Shown: one piece after another, positions 44,791 to 54,940 of the stretch
Position numbering within the stretch: the stretch's first letter is position 1
How the letters are laid out: each line of letters begins with the position of its first letter
Assembly: GCF_018128965.1 (NCBI RefSeq)
Contig: NZ_JAAEDH010000020.1
Span: forward strand, 32,843-96,842
Source of the DNA: Plastoroseomonas arctica
GTDB lineage: Bacteria > Pseudomonadota > Alphaproteobacteria > Acetobacterales > Acetobacteraceae
Direction: 5' to 3'
DNA: 64,000 nucleotides
Made by a program: the position numbers and the translations under genes
Notes under the pieces: model-generated
What the model saw: only the letters and a program-made list of their open reading frames with translations
Told to the model about the DNA's origin: nothing
Database searches by the model: none

Positions 44791-45936
44791 TCACGCGGCT
44801 TGGAACAGCCCGCCCGCTTCCGACAGGGCGGCCAGGTGATGCTCGGCATCGCCGAACTGCGTGTCGATCACCGTCAGACGCTTGAAGTAATGCCCCACGG
44901 CATACTCCATCGTCATGCCGATGCCGCCATGCAGCTGGATCGATTGCTGTCCGACGAACTTTTGGAACCGCCCCATCTGCAGCTTCACTGCGTGCATCGC
45001 ACGCGCCCGCTCATCGGCATCCGGCTCGTCGGTCATCATCGCCGCGTACATCGCCATGCTGCGTGCCTGTTCCAGCGCCACCATCATGTCCGCCGCGCGG
45101 TGCTGAAGGGATTGGAAGCTGCCGATCGCACGCCCGAACTGCTTGCGCGTGCGCAGGTATTCGAGCGTGAGTTTCAGCGAGGCGTCCATCGCGCCGACCG
45201 CTTCGGCAGCCAGCGCAGCGATGGCGTCATCGACCACGCGCTTGACCAGCGGCAAGCCGTTCGCGGCATCGCCCAGCACCGCCTCCGCGCGCACGCCATC
45301 GAGCGTGATCTCGGCGGCGCGCAGCCCGTCGGAGGTCGCATAGCCGCGACGCGTCAGCCCAGAGGCGGCCGCATCGACCAGGAACACGCCGATGCCCGCC
45401 TCGTCGCGCACGCCACCGGCGCTGCGCGCGGTGACGAAGAGCTTCCCCGCAACATCGCCATGCAGCACCACGCCCTTGCGGCCGCGCAGCACCCAGCCAT
45501 CGCCATCCTTCGTCGCGGTGGTCTCCACGTGATGCAGGTCGAAGCGCGCATTCGGCTCGGTATGCGCGAAGGCGAGCAGCAGGGAGCCATCGGCCACCTG
45601 CGGCACCAACGTCTCGCGCAATCCCGCATCGGCGCCGTGGCGGAGGAACCCGCCACCCAGCACCACCGTCGCGAACCAGGGCTCCAGCCCCAACGCGCCG
45701 CCGAGCGCCTCGGCCACGATCATCGTCTCCACCGCGCCGCCGCCGAAGCCGCCATCGGCTTCCGCAAACGGCAGCCCCAGAATCCCCATCTCGGCATAGG
45801 CGGCCCAGATCTCCCGGCTCCAGCCCTCGGGCTGCTTCGCATAGGCCTTGCGGTTCTCGAAGCCGTACCGGTCCGAGATGAGCTTGCCGAGGCTGTCGGC
45901 GAGCATCCGCTGTTCTTCGGAGAAATCGAAATCCAT
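44791..45936 (-). CDS. pimD: acyl-CoA dehydrogenase, PimD-like (pimeloyl-CoA dehydrogenase small subunit type)
   Basis: This flavoprotein of 381 residues has the acyl-CoA dehydrogenase fold. The N-terminus MDFDFSEEQRMLADSLGKLISDRYGFENRKAYA is characteristic of the PimD-type subunit. FGRAIGSFQSLQHRAADMMVALEQARSMAMYAA and QQSIQLHGGIGMTMEYAVGHYFKRL are conserved C-domain segments. It is 5 bp downstream of the PimC-like gene. Together they likely form a heteromeric dehydrogenase for dicarboxylyl- or long-chain CoA esters. The symbol reflects similarity only. Confidence 0.85.
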   Translation of the reverse strand: MDFDFSEEQRMLADSLGKLISDRYGFENRKAYAKQPEGWSREIWAAYAEMGILGLPFAEADGGFGGGAVETMIVAEALGGALGLEPWFATVVLGGGFLRHGADAGLRETLVPQVADGSLLLAFAHTEPNARFDLHHVETTATKDGDGWVLRGRKGVVLHGDVAGKLFVTARSAGGVRDEAGIGVFLVDAAASGLTRRGYATSDGLRAAEITLDGVRAEAVLGDAANGLPLVKRVVDDAIAALAAEAVGAMDASLKLTLEYLRTRKQFGRAIGSFQSLQHRAADMMVALEQARSMAMYAAMMTDEPDADERARAMHAVKLQMGRFQKFVGQQSIQLHGGIGMTMEYAVGHYFKRLTVIDTQFGDAEHHLAALSEAGGLFQAA

Positions 45937-45941
45937 GTTCG

Positions 45942-47147
45942 TCAGAGCCCCAGGAAGGCTTTCGCCATGATGTTGCGTTGGATCTCGTTGGATCCGCCAT
46001 AGATGCTCTGCTTGCGCCAGTTGAAGTAGACCGGCTGCGCGAGCGTGGCCCATTCGGGTGCCAGCTCCGGCTCGTTCCAGCGATCCTGCTCCGGGTCAGC
46101 GCCGACCAGGCCGTAGGGGCCGGCGGCTTCGACGAACAGTTCCGAAATCGCCTGCTGGATCTCGGTGCCGCGGATTTTCAGCACGCTCGACGCCGGGTCC
46201 GGCTTGCCCTCGCCCAGGCGCTTGTTCTCGTTCGCCAGCACGCGGAGCGTGGTCATCTCCAGCGCCTTGAGCTGCGTCTCCACCTCGGTCAGCTTGTCGC
46301 GGAAGCGCGGGTTGGCGAGCATCGGCGTGGCACCGCCCGGCGCCTCGGCCGCGATGCGCTTCAGGCGCCGGATACGCTCCTTCGAGGCACCCACGCGCGC
46401 CTGCCCGGTACGCTCGTTCGAGAGCAGGAATTTCGCGCAATCCCAGCCTTTGTTCTCGGTGCCGACCAGGTTCTCGACGGGCACCTTCACGTCGTCGAAC
46501 CACACCTCGTTCACCTCATGCGCGCCGTCGATGGTGATGATCGGACGCACCGTGATGCCCGGTGACTTCATGTCGACCAGCAGAAAGGAAATGCCCTCCT
46601 GCGGCTTGGCCGCGGCGGGGTTGGAACGCACAAGGACAAAAATCCAATCCGCGTGCTGGGCCAGCGTCGTCCAGGTCTTCTGCCCATTGACGATGAAGTG
46701 GTCGCCCTCGCGCTTCGAGGCGCATTTCAGGCTCGCCAGGTCGGACCCCGCACCAGGCTCCGAGAAGCCCTGGCACCACCAGTCATCGAGGTTCTTCATG
46801 CGCGGCAGGAAGTGCTGCTTCTGCGCGTCCGTTCCGAAGGCGCAGATCACCGGGCCGACCATCGCGCAGTTGAAGGCGAGCGGCGTCGGCGTCGGCCATT
46901 GCTGCATTTCCTCGTTGAGGATGAAGCGCTTGATGGCACTCCACCCCGTCCCGCCATGCTCCACCGGCCAGTGCGGCACGGCCCAGCCCTTCGCGTTCAG
47001 CGCGCGCTGCCACTGCACGACCATGTCCTTGGTCGGCGTGCGGCCGGCGGCCATGCGCTCGCGCGTTTCGGGCGGCAGGTTGGCCTCGATGAAGTCGCGT
47101 ACTTCCTGGCGGAAGGCGCGCTCCTCGTCGTTGAAGCGAAGGTCCAT
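45942..47147 (-). CDS. pimC: acyl-CoA dehydrogenase, PimC-like (large subunit type)
   Basis: This acyl-CoA dehydrogenase has 401 residues. Recognisable segments are FRQEVRDFIEANLPPETRERM, WAVPHWPVEHGGTGWSAIKRFILNEEMQQ, CQGFSEPGAGSDLASLKCAS, NGQKTWTTLAQHADWIFVLVRS and the C-terminal QSIYGGSNEIQRNIMAKAFLGL. This matches the large subunit of the pimeloyl-CoA dehydrogenase pair. The ATG at 47147 overlaps the ligase stop by 1 bp (TGATG); a GTG at 47150 is in frame as an alternative. Confidence 0.88.
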   Translation of the reverse strand: MDLRFNDEERAFRQEVRDFIEANLPPETRERMAAGRTPTKDMVVQWQRALNAKGWAVPHWPVEHGGTGWSAIKRFILNEEMQQWPTPTPLAFNCAMVGPVICAFGTDAQKQHFLPRMKNLDDWWCQGFSEPGAGSDLASLKCASKREGDHFIVNGQKTWTTLAQHADWIFVLVRSNPAAAKPQEGISFLLVDMKSPGITVRPIITIDGAHEVNEVWFDDVKVPVENLVGTENKGWDCAKFLLSNERTGQARVGASKERIRRLKRIAAEAPGGATPMLANPRFRDKLTEVETQLKALEMTTLRVLANENKRLGEGKPDPASSVLKIRGTEIQQAISELFVEAAGPYGLVGADPEQDRWNEPELAPEWATLAQPVYFNWRKQSIYGGSNEIQRNIMAKAFLGL

Positions 47148-48781
47148 CACGTCTCTCCCTTGGTCTCTTCTTCGATCAGCATCAGCTTTGACAGCTTGCC
47201 CACCGCCGTGCGCGGCAGGCTATCGCGGCGTTCCAGCGCCACCGGCATCTCGTGCCTGCCCACGCGGTCCGCAAGGAAGCCGCACAGCGCATCGAGCGTC
47301 AGCGCCGCGCTACCCGGCCGCAGCACGACGAACGCCTTCGCCGATTGCCCGCGATACGCATCCGGCACGCCGATCACCACGCATTCCGCGACGTCGGGAT
47401 GCTCATAGATCGCTTCCTCGATGACGCGCGGATAGACGTTGAACCCACCCGACAGGATCATGTCCTTCTTCCGGTCGGTGAGGAAGAAGAAGCCGTCCTC
47501 GTCCATGTGCCCGACATCGCCGGTGAGGAAATAGCCGTCCGCGAAGGCGGCTTTGTTCTCCTCAGGCTTGTTCCAGTAGCCGGCCATCACATTCGGGCCG
47601 TGGATGCGAAATTCACCGGTCTCGCCCGGCGGCAGCACGCGATGCGGGTCATTCAACGCCACCACCTGCATGTCCACGTTCGGCAGCGGCAGGCCGATGG
47701 AGCCCATCTTGCTCTCGCCGCGCGCTGGATGCCCCGTTCCAGCCGGCGCCGTCTCCGTCATCCCCCACCCGCCGCGCAGCCTGGTGCCGGTGATCCGCGC
47801 AAACCGCGCCTCCACCTCCACCGGCAACGGCGCCCCGCCGGAGGAGGGATAGCGTAGCGACGACAGATCCCGCGTCTCGATGCTCGGATGGTTCGCCATC
47901 GCGATCCACATCGTCGGCACGCCCGCGATCGTCGTGGCGCGGAACTGCTCGATATCATCCAGGCACTGGCCGACCTCGAAGCGCTGGCGCAGCAGCACCG
48001 TATTCCCCATCCCCAGATGCCGGTTCAACGACGTCAGCGCGAAGATGTGGAACAGCGGCAGGACATGGATTACCCGCTCCCCATCCGGCTCCGGCCCGCC
48101 ACGCCAATAGCTCTGGATATTCGCCGCTGCGGTCAAGTTCGCATGCGTCAGCATCGCGCCCTTGGGCAGACCCGTCGTCCCGCCCGTGTACTGCAGCAGC
48201 GCGACCGCATGCTTGTCCACCACCGGCAACTCGCCCGCCTCAGCCGCATCCAGCAGCGCTGCGAAATCCGTCGCGCCCTCCGGTACGCCAACCCCCGCCG
48301 GGCCGCCCCAATGCGCGTCGTCCGCCACCAACAGCCGATCCACCAACCCGCGCGCCTGCAACGCTCTCGCCCGCCGCAACAACCCTTCGTCCGCCAGCGT
48401 CACCAACACCCTGGCCCCACTATCCGCCAGCTTGTGCGCCAGCTCCCGCTCCGCATCCAACGGACTCATCTGCATCAGTCGCAAACCCGCCGACGCCGCG
48501 CCAAAAAACGCCACGCTGTGCCAGGGCGAATTCGGCAGCAGCAAGCCAACCCCCGACCGCGCCTCCGCCATCCCCAAAAACGCCGCCGCCGCGCGACGCA
48601 CCATCCCCCCCAACGCCGCATACGAAAGCCGCGTCTCGCGATAAATCAACGCCACCCGATCCGGATGCCGCGCCACCGCCGCGGCCAAATGCTCGCCCAG
48701 GCTGGTCGTCGCAATCGGCGCATCCCAGGCAATGCCAGGGGGGTACCGCGCCTCCCACGGGAAGGGGGTGCGGGTGGTCAT
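47147..48781 (-). CDS. AMP-dependent acyl-CoA synthetase/ligase
   Basis: This ANL-superfamily ligase of 544 residues activates a carboxylic acid to its CoA ester. The AMP-binding P-loop YTGGTTGLPKGAM is at about 199-211. GGWGMTETAPAGTGH and YFLTGDVGHMDEDGFFFLTDRKKDMILSGGFNVYP are the A5/A8 motifs, and the catalytic-Lys region reads LPRTAVGKLSKLML. It leads a three-gene minus-strand operon with PimC- and PimD-like dehydrogenases, analogous to pimA of Rhodopseudomonas. Its upstream region is occupied by the palindromic element at 48785-49071. Confidence 0.92.
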   Translation of the reverse strand: MTTRTPFPWEARYPPGIAWDAPIATTSLGEHLAAAVARHPDRVALIYRETRLSYAALGGMVRRAAAAFLGMAEARSGVGLLLPNSPWHSVAFFGAASAGLRLMQMSPLDAERELAHKLADSGARVLVTLADEGLLRRARALQARGLVDRLLVADDAHWGGPAGVGVPEGATDFAALLDAAEAGELPVVDKHAVALLQYTGGTTGLPKGAMLTHANLTAAANIQSYWRGGPEPDGERVIHVLPLFHIFALTSLNRHLGMGNTVLLRQRFEVGQCLDDIEQFRATTIAGVPTMWIAMANHPSIETRDLSSLRYPSSGGAPLPVEVEARFARITGTRLRGGWGMTETAPAGTGHPARGESKMGSIGLPLPNVDMQVVALNDPHRVLPPGETGEFRIHGPNVMAGYWNKPEENKAAFADGYFLTGDVGHMDEDGFFFLTDRKKDMILSGGFNVYPRVIEEAIYEHPDVAECVVIGVPDAYRGQSAKAFVVLRPGSAALTLDALCGFLADRVGRHEMPVALERRDSLPRTAVGKLSKLMLIEEETKGET

Positions 48782-48784
48782 GGA

Positions 48785-49071
48785 GCAAGGCCAGGGGCTC
48801 TGCCCCTGGACCCCGCCAGGATCGTGTCGATCCTGGACCTCCATGTGTTGGTTCTTGAGTCTGGGGAGGCGTTCTCGCCGGAGGCGAGCCGGGTTTGGGA
48901 GGGGGCGCAGCGTGCTCGTGCCCCACGCGAACGCCCTCGATGCGCCCCCTCCCAAACCCGGCGCTTCAAGCAGGGACATCCCTCCCCAAACCCAGAATCA
49001 GCACTTGCAGGGGCCCGGGGATCGGCGCGATCCCCGGCGGGGGTCCAGGGGGCAGCGCCCCCTGGCCTTGC
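48785..49071. repeat. nested palindromic element (REP/BIME-like), about 287 bp
   Basis: Outer arms GCAAGG/CCTTGC enclose paired stem-loops on each side: CCAGGGGC-TCT-GCCCCTGG and CCAGGATCG-TGT-CGATCCTGG on the left; CCGGGGATCG-GCG-CGATCCCCGG and CCAGGGGGC-AGC-GCCCCCTGG on the right. The two sides are inverted copies of each other. At the centre, a perfect 20-bp inverted repeat (48889-48908 and 48942-48961, arm CCGGGTTTGGGAGGGGGCGC) has a 33-nt loop. The whole 304-bp gap between the CoA ligase and the FadB-like gene consists of this element; I see no ORF in it. Confidence 0.8.
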
Positions 49072-49085
49072 TTCCTGCACCACCC

Positions 49086-51152
<2,067 letters not shown>

Positions 51153-51266
51153 TGCATCGTTTCCTGTCCCGTTGGCGGCATTCTCCGGCAAGGCGCCGCA
51201 CCCGGCAACCCATTGCCCGGCGCCCCCCGCCATGGTGACCTGCGGCCCAAAGCAGGAGGAAACCGC

Positions 51267-52049
51267 ATGTCGCTGTTCGACTTGACCGGCAAGGTCGCCA
51301 TCGTCACCGGCGCGAGCAAAGGCATCGGCCGCGCCATCGCCGAGCGCATGGCCGAGCAGGGCGCGATGGTCGTTGTCTCCTCCCGCCGCATCGAGGCCTG
51401 CGAGGAGGTGGTGTCGGGCATCGCGCACAAGGGCGGCACCGCCTTCGCCATGGCCTGCAACATCGGCCGCAAGCCGGAGCTTCAGGCGCTGGTGGACGCC
51501 ACACTCGCGCGCTGGGGCCAGATCGACGTCGCCGTCTGCAACGCGGCCATCAACCCGCATTTCGGCCCGGCCGAGACCATGCCGGACGAGATCTTCGACA
51601 AGATCATGGCGTCCAACATCAAGTCGAACATGTGGCTGAGCCACATGGTCATCCCCGGCATGGCAGAGCGCGGCGGCGGGTCGATCATCATCGTCTCCTC
51701 CATTGGCGGCTTCCGCGGGTCTCCGGTGCTGGGCGCCTATGCGATTTCCAAGGCCGCCGACATGCAGCTGGTGCGCAACCTGGCCGTCAGCCACGGGCAC
51801 CAGAACATCCGCGCCAATGCCATAGCACCCGGCCTGGTGCGCACCGACTTCGCCCGCGCGCTATGGGAGAATCCGGACATCTACAGGAAGCGCACCCGCG
51901 ACACGCCCCTGCGCCGCATTGGCGAGCCCGACGAGATCGCGGGCGCGGCGGTGTTCCTCGCCTCAGCGGCGGGGTCGTTCATGACCGGACAGACCATCAC
52001 CATCGATGGCGGCGTCTGCGCTGGCGTGCCGATGCGGGATGACGACTGA
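51267..52049 (+). CDS. SDR family oxidoreductase
   Basis: This classical short-chain dehydrogenase has 260 residues. The cofactor motif is TGASKGIG, the structural motif is NAAINPHFG, the catalytic Ser is in IIVSSIGGFRG, and the Tyr-x3-Lys is YAISK. NAIAPGLVRTDFAR and the C-terminal GQTITIDGGV are typical. The AGGAGGA ribosome-binding site lies 6 bp before the ATG. It is divergent from the FadB-like gene, so a role in acyl-CoA or alcohol metabolism is plausible. Confidence 0.93.
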   Translation: MSLFDLTGKVAIVTGASKGIGRAIAERMAEQGAMVVVSSRRIEACEEVVSGIAHKGGTAFAMACNIGRKPELQALVDATLARWGQIDVAVCNAAINPHFGPAETMPDEIFDKIMASNIKSNMWLSHMVIPGMAERGGGSIIIVSSIGGFRGSPVLGAYAISKAADMQLVRNLAVSHGHQNIRANAIAPGLVRTDFARALWENPDIYRKRTRDTPLRRIGEPDEIAGAAVFLASAAGSFMTGQTITIDGGVCAGVPMRDDD

Positions 52050-52105
52050 CCCCGGCCCAATTAGCGCTTGCGTGCCACCCAGGGTGAAGGCATTCCCGGC
52101 CCCTC

Positions 52106-53044
52106 ATGTCCTTCCCGCGCGCCCTCCTGCTGGTGATGCTTGCCCTGTTCGCGTCCCCCGCGTGGGCGAACCTGATCTATGTGCTGAATTCGGGCGACGC
52201 GACCATTTCGCTCATCGACAGCGTGACGCGCGCGGAGATCCGCCGCATCCCTGCCCTGCGCGAGCCGCACCACCTCACGCTCACGCCGGATGGCCGCGAT
52301 CTGCTCATCGCCGATTCCGGCGGCAACGAACTTTACGTGATGGACCCCGCGAACGCCGAGGTGCGTCGCCGCGTGCGCGTCTCCAACCCCTACCACCTGG
52401 CCTACTCGCCCGACGGCAAATACCTCGTCGTGGCCTCGCTGCGGCGCGACCAGGTGGATATCTACGACGCGCGCGACCTGTCGCTGCTGCAGCGCCTGCG
52501 CGTGGGCGACAAGCCCAGCCACATCGCCTTCGACCCGGAGAGCCGCTTCGCCTACGTGACCCTGCAGGGCGTGCGCAGCGTCATGGCGATCGACATGGCG
52601 ACGCGCCAGCCGGCCTGGCAGGCCGAGGTCGGCCGCGAGCCCGCCGGCATCACCTGGAACCGCGGACGCCTGCTCGTGGGTGTGATGGGCGAGAGCCACT
52701 TCGCCGTGCTCAACCCCGAGACGCGCCAGGTGGAGCGGCAGATCCCCACCGGGCGCGGCGCGCACACCATCTTCCCCTCGCCCGATGGCTCCGTGCTGTA
52801 CGGCACGAGCCGGGTCGATAGCCGCATCATCGCGATCAACCCCGAGACGCTGGAGATCACCCGCAGCTACGAAGTGCCGGGCGGTCCCGACTGCATCGCC
52901 TTCGACCCGGAAGGGCGCATCTGGGTGTCGCTGCGCTGGGTGCAGCGTGTGGGCATCCTCGACCCGCGCAATGGCGACCTCGAGACGATCCGCGTCGGCC
53001 GCTCGCCGCATGGCGTCTTCGTGCAGCCGGTGCGCGGTGAGTAG
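52106..53044 (+). CDS. exported YncE/YVTN-type beta-propeller protein
   Basis: This 312-residue periplasmic protein has a signal peptide (LLLVMLALFASPAWA). Seven similar repeats follow, for example LIYVLNSGDATISLIDSVT, HHLTLTPDGRDLLIADSGGNELYVMD and HLAYSPDGKYLVVASLRRDQVDIYD, matching YVTN/lactonase-like propellers. There is no catalytic motif of gluconolactonase. The next gene starts 8 bp before its stop, so it leads a three-gene operon with a deacetylase and a hydroxylase. Confidence 0.88.
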   Translation: MSFPRALLLVMLALFASPAWANLIYVLNSGDATISLIDSVTRAEIRRIPALREPHHLTLTPDGRDLLIADSGGNELYVMDPANAEVRRRVRVSNPYHLAYSPDGKYLVVASLRRDQVDIYDARDLSLLQRLRVGDKPSHIAFDPESRFAYVTLQGVRSVMAIDMATRQPAWQAEVGREPAGITWNRGRLLVGVMGESHFAVLNPETRQVERQIPTGRGAHTIFPSPDGSVLYGTSRVDSRIIAINPETLEITRSYEVPGGPDCIAFDPEGRIWVSLRWVQRVGILDPRNGDLETIRVGRSPHGVFVQPVRGE

Positions 53045-53777
53045 GCGGGCACTACTGGCGGGAGCCGCGTTGGCCCTGGCGCGCCCGGCGATCGCGCAGG
53101 CCCGTGGCCGCGTGTACCTCACCATCGACACCGGCTGGGGGCGCGAGGCCGAGCAGATCGCCGCCATTCTCCGCCGCCAGGATGTGCGCGCCACGCTGTT
53201 TGTGGCCGACGAGCCCACCCATACCGGCGAGCGCAGCCTCTCCGACGCCTGGGCGCCATTCTGGCGCGCACGCGTGGCCGAGGGGCATGCCTTCGCCTCG
53301 CACACCTGGCGGCACTGGTATCTCCGCGCTGACCCGTCGCCCGGCCAGGTGCGCTACGCCCAGCGCGGCGGTCCGGGGGTGGAGCTGCTCGACCAGGCCG
53401 GGCTCTGCGCGGAGCTGGAGCGGCCCCTCGCGCGGCTGCGCGCGCTCGCGCCCGGCGCAAGGGTACTGCCGCTGTGGCGCGCGCCGGGTGGCATCACCAC
53501 GCCGGGCGCGCTCGCGATGGCGCGGTCCTGCGGCCTCACCCACCAGGGCTGGACGCGCAACGGCTTCCTCGGCGACGAACTCGACAGCACCGCCTCGCCC
53601 AACGCCACGTTGCTCGCCCGCAGCCTGCGCGCGATTGGCGAAGGCGAGGTGCTCGTCATGCACTGGGGCGTCGCGCGCCGGCGCGATCCCTATGCCGGAG
53701 TTCTGGAGTCGCTGATCACCGGCCTCAAGGCGCGCGGCTTGACCTTTGACCTGCTGCCCGCAACTGGGGTCGCATGA
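53037..53777 (+). CDS. exported polysaccharide deacetylase family protein
   Basis: This carbohydrate-esterase-4-like NodB-fold protein has 246 residues starting from GTG 53037. The twin-Arg-like signal is SRRALLAGAALALARPAIAQA. Motif 1 is LTIDTGWG, motif 2 is SHTWRHWY (metal-binding His residues), and WRAPGG is motif 3. It overlaps the propeller gene by 8 bp and the hydroxylase by 4 bp. The probable role is removal of N-acetyl groups from a cell-surface glycan or peptidoglycan; the substrate is not identified. Confidence 0.88.
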   Translation: MSRRALLAGAALALARPAIAQARGRVYLTIDTGWGREAEQIAAILRRQDVRATLFVADEPTHTGERSLSDAWAPFWRARVAEGHAFASHTWRHWYLRADPSPGQVRYAQRGGPGVELLDQAGLCAELERPLARLRALAPGARVLPLWRAPGGITTPGALAMARSCGLTHQGWTRNGFLGDELDSTASPNATLLARSLRAIGEGEVLVMHWGVARRRDPYAGVLESLITGLKARGLTFDLLPATGVA

Positions 53778-54721
53778 TCGACGGCATCTTCTCGGCCTAT
53801 GGCGATTTCATCGGCTGGCTCTACACCGCCGGCCTGCAGCCGATGCTGTATGCGCTGGGCATGATGGATTATGCCGACGACCTCTACCGCTGGCTCGACT
53901 TCGCGGTGTTCGGCCTGATCGGCATCATCGTCTCCTGGGTGGTCTGCCGCCCGCTCGAGGCGGCGAACCCGGTGGAGCGCTGGGAGAACCGCGACCCCGT
54001 CCACACCGACATCATCTACACGGTTCTCTCGCGTGTCGGCGTCTTCCCCTTGCTCGCCTTCGTCCTGCTCAACGGCGCGCAGAGCTGGCTGGAAGGCACC
54101 ATCGCCAATACCGGCTTCGTCGCACCCACGCTCGAATCCCTGGTACCGCCGCTGCGCGACCATCCGCTGCTGGCACTCGCCTGCTACGTCGTGATCCTGG
54201 ATTTCGGCGAGTATTGGCGGCACCGCTTCCAGCACCGCTTCGGCTGGTGGTGGGCGCTGCATTCCGTGCACCACGCCCAGACCCAGATGACGTTCTGGAC
54301 CGACGACCGCAACCACATCCTCGACGATGTGCTGGCGGCACTCTGGTTCGGCGCGCTCGCCCTGCTGATCGGCGTCCCGCTCGGCCAGTTCCCGGTGATA
54401 CTGCTCATCCTGCGCCTGGCCGAGAGCATGAGCCACGCGAATATCCGCATGTCCTACGGCAGCGTCGGCGAGCGGCTGGTGGTCTCGCCGCGCTTCCACC
54501 GCCTGCACCACGGGCTGCTGAGCGCCGGCCAGACGGGGAAGAACTACGGCGTGCTGCTGCCGGTGTGGGACTGGATGTTCGGCACCGCGGATTTCGACCG
54601 CCGCGTCTACCCGCCGACCGGGGTGCCGGATGGGCCGGAGGGGTTGGCGACGGGGAGCTGGTTTCGGCAACAGGTGCTTGGGGTGCGCAGATTGGCGCAG
54701 GCTCTCACGGGGCGTGGATAG
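53774..54721 (+). CDS. sterol desaturase/fatty acid hydroxylase superfamily membrane protein
   Basis: This 315-residue integral-membrane di-iron hydroxylase has the eight-His pattern of the superfamily: HRFQH (about 150), HSVHH (about 164) and HRLHH (about 242), with YWRHRFQHR and FTVHH-like context. Several TM segments flank these boxes. It overlaps the deacetylase gene by 4 bp (ATGA). A hydroxylated acyl chain on a surface lipid is one plausible product; hopanoid and lipid A substrates are known in the superfamily. Confidence 0.9.
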   Translation: MIDGIFSAYGDFIGWLYTAGLQPMLYALGMMDYADDLYRWLDFAVFGLIGIIVSWVVCRPLEAANPVERWENRDPVHTDIIYTVLSRVGVFPLLAFVLLNGAQSWLEGTIANTGFVAPTLESLVPPLRDHPLLALACYVVILDFGEYWRHRFQHRFGWWWALHSVHHAQTQMTFWTDDRNHILDDVLAALWFGALALLIGVPLGQFPVILLILRLAESMSHANIRMSYGSVGERLVVSPRFHRLHHGLLSAGQTGKNYGVLLPVWDWMFGTADFDRRVYPPTGVPDGPEGLATGSWFRQQVLGVRRLAQALTGRG

Positions 54722-54727
54722 AAAAGG

Positions 54728-54930
54728 TCGGGGAAAAGAATTTCCCCGAACCCCATTCTTTTGTTTTTGGGTTTTTGGTGCCGGTTGGTGGGGCAGTGCT
54801 TGTGTGGCGACGGGGTGCTGGTTGGCAGCACGCCTCAAAGCAGCCCTGCCTGCCGACGCAGTTCGCCCTGACAACCCGCACCAATAGATAAAAATAAAAG
54901 AATGGGGTCTGGGGAAATTCTTTTCCCCAG
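54728..54930. repeat. inverted pair of dispersed hairpin repeats, copies B and C
   Basis: Copy B (54728-54763) is TCGGGGAAA-AGAA-TTTCCCCGA followed by ACCCCATTCTTTTG. Copy C (54895-54930) is the reverse complement, CTGGGGAAA-TTCT-TTTCCCCAG, preceded by AAAAGAATGGGGT. The match extends inwards through GGTGCCGGTTG / CAACCCGCACC, so the two copies form an inverted repeat with about 130 bp between. Copy A is at 38653. The gap between the hydroxylase (54721) and kelch (54941) genes consists of this unit, and I see no ORF in it. Confidence 0.7.
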
Positions 54931-54940
54931 CCTTTCTTCC

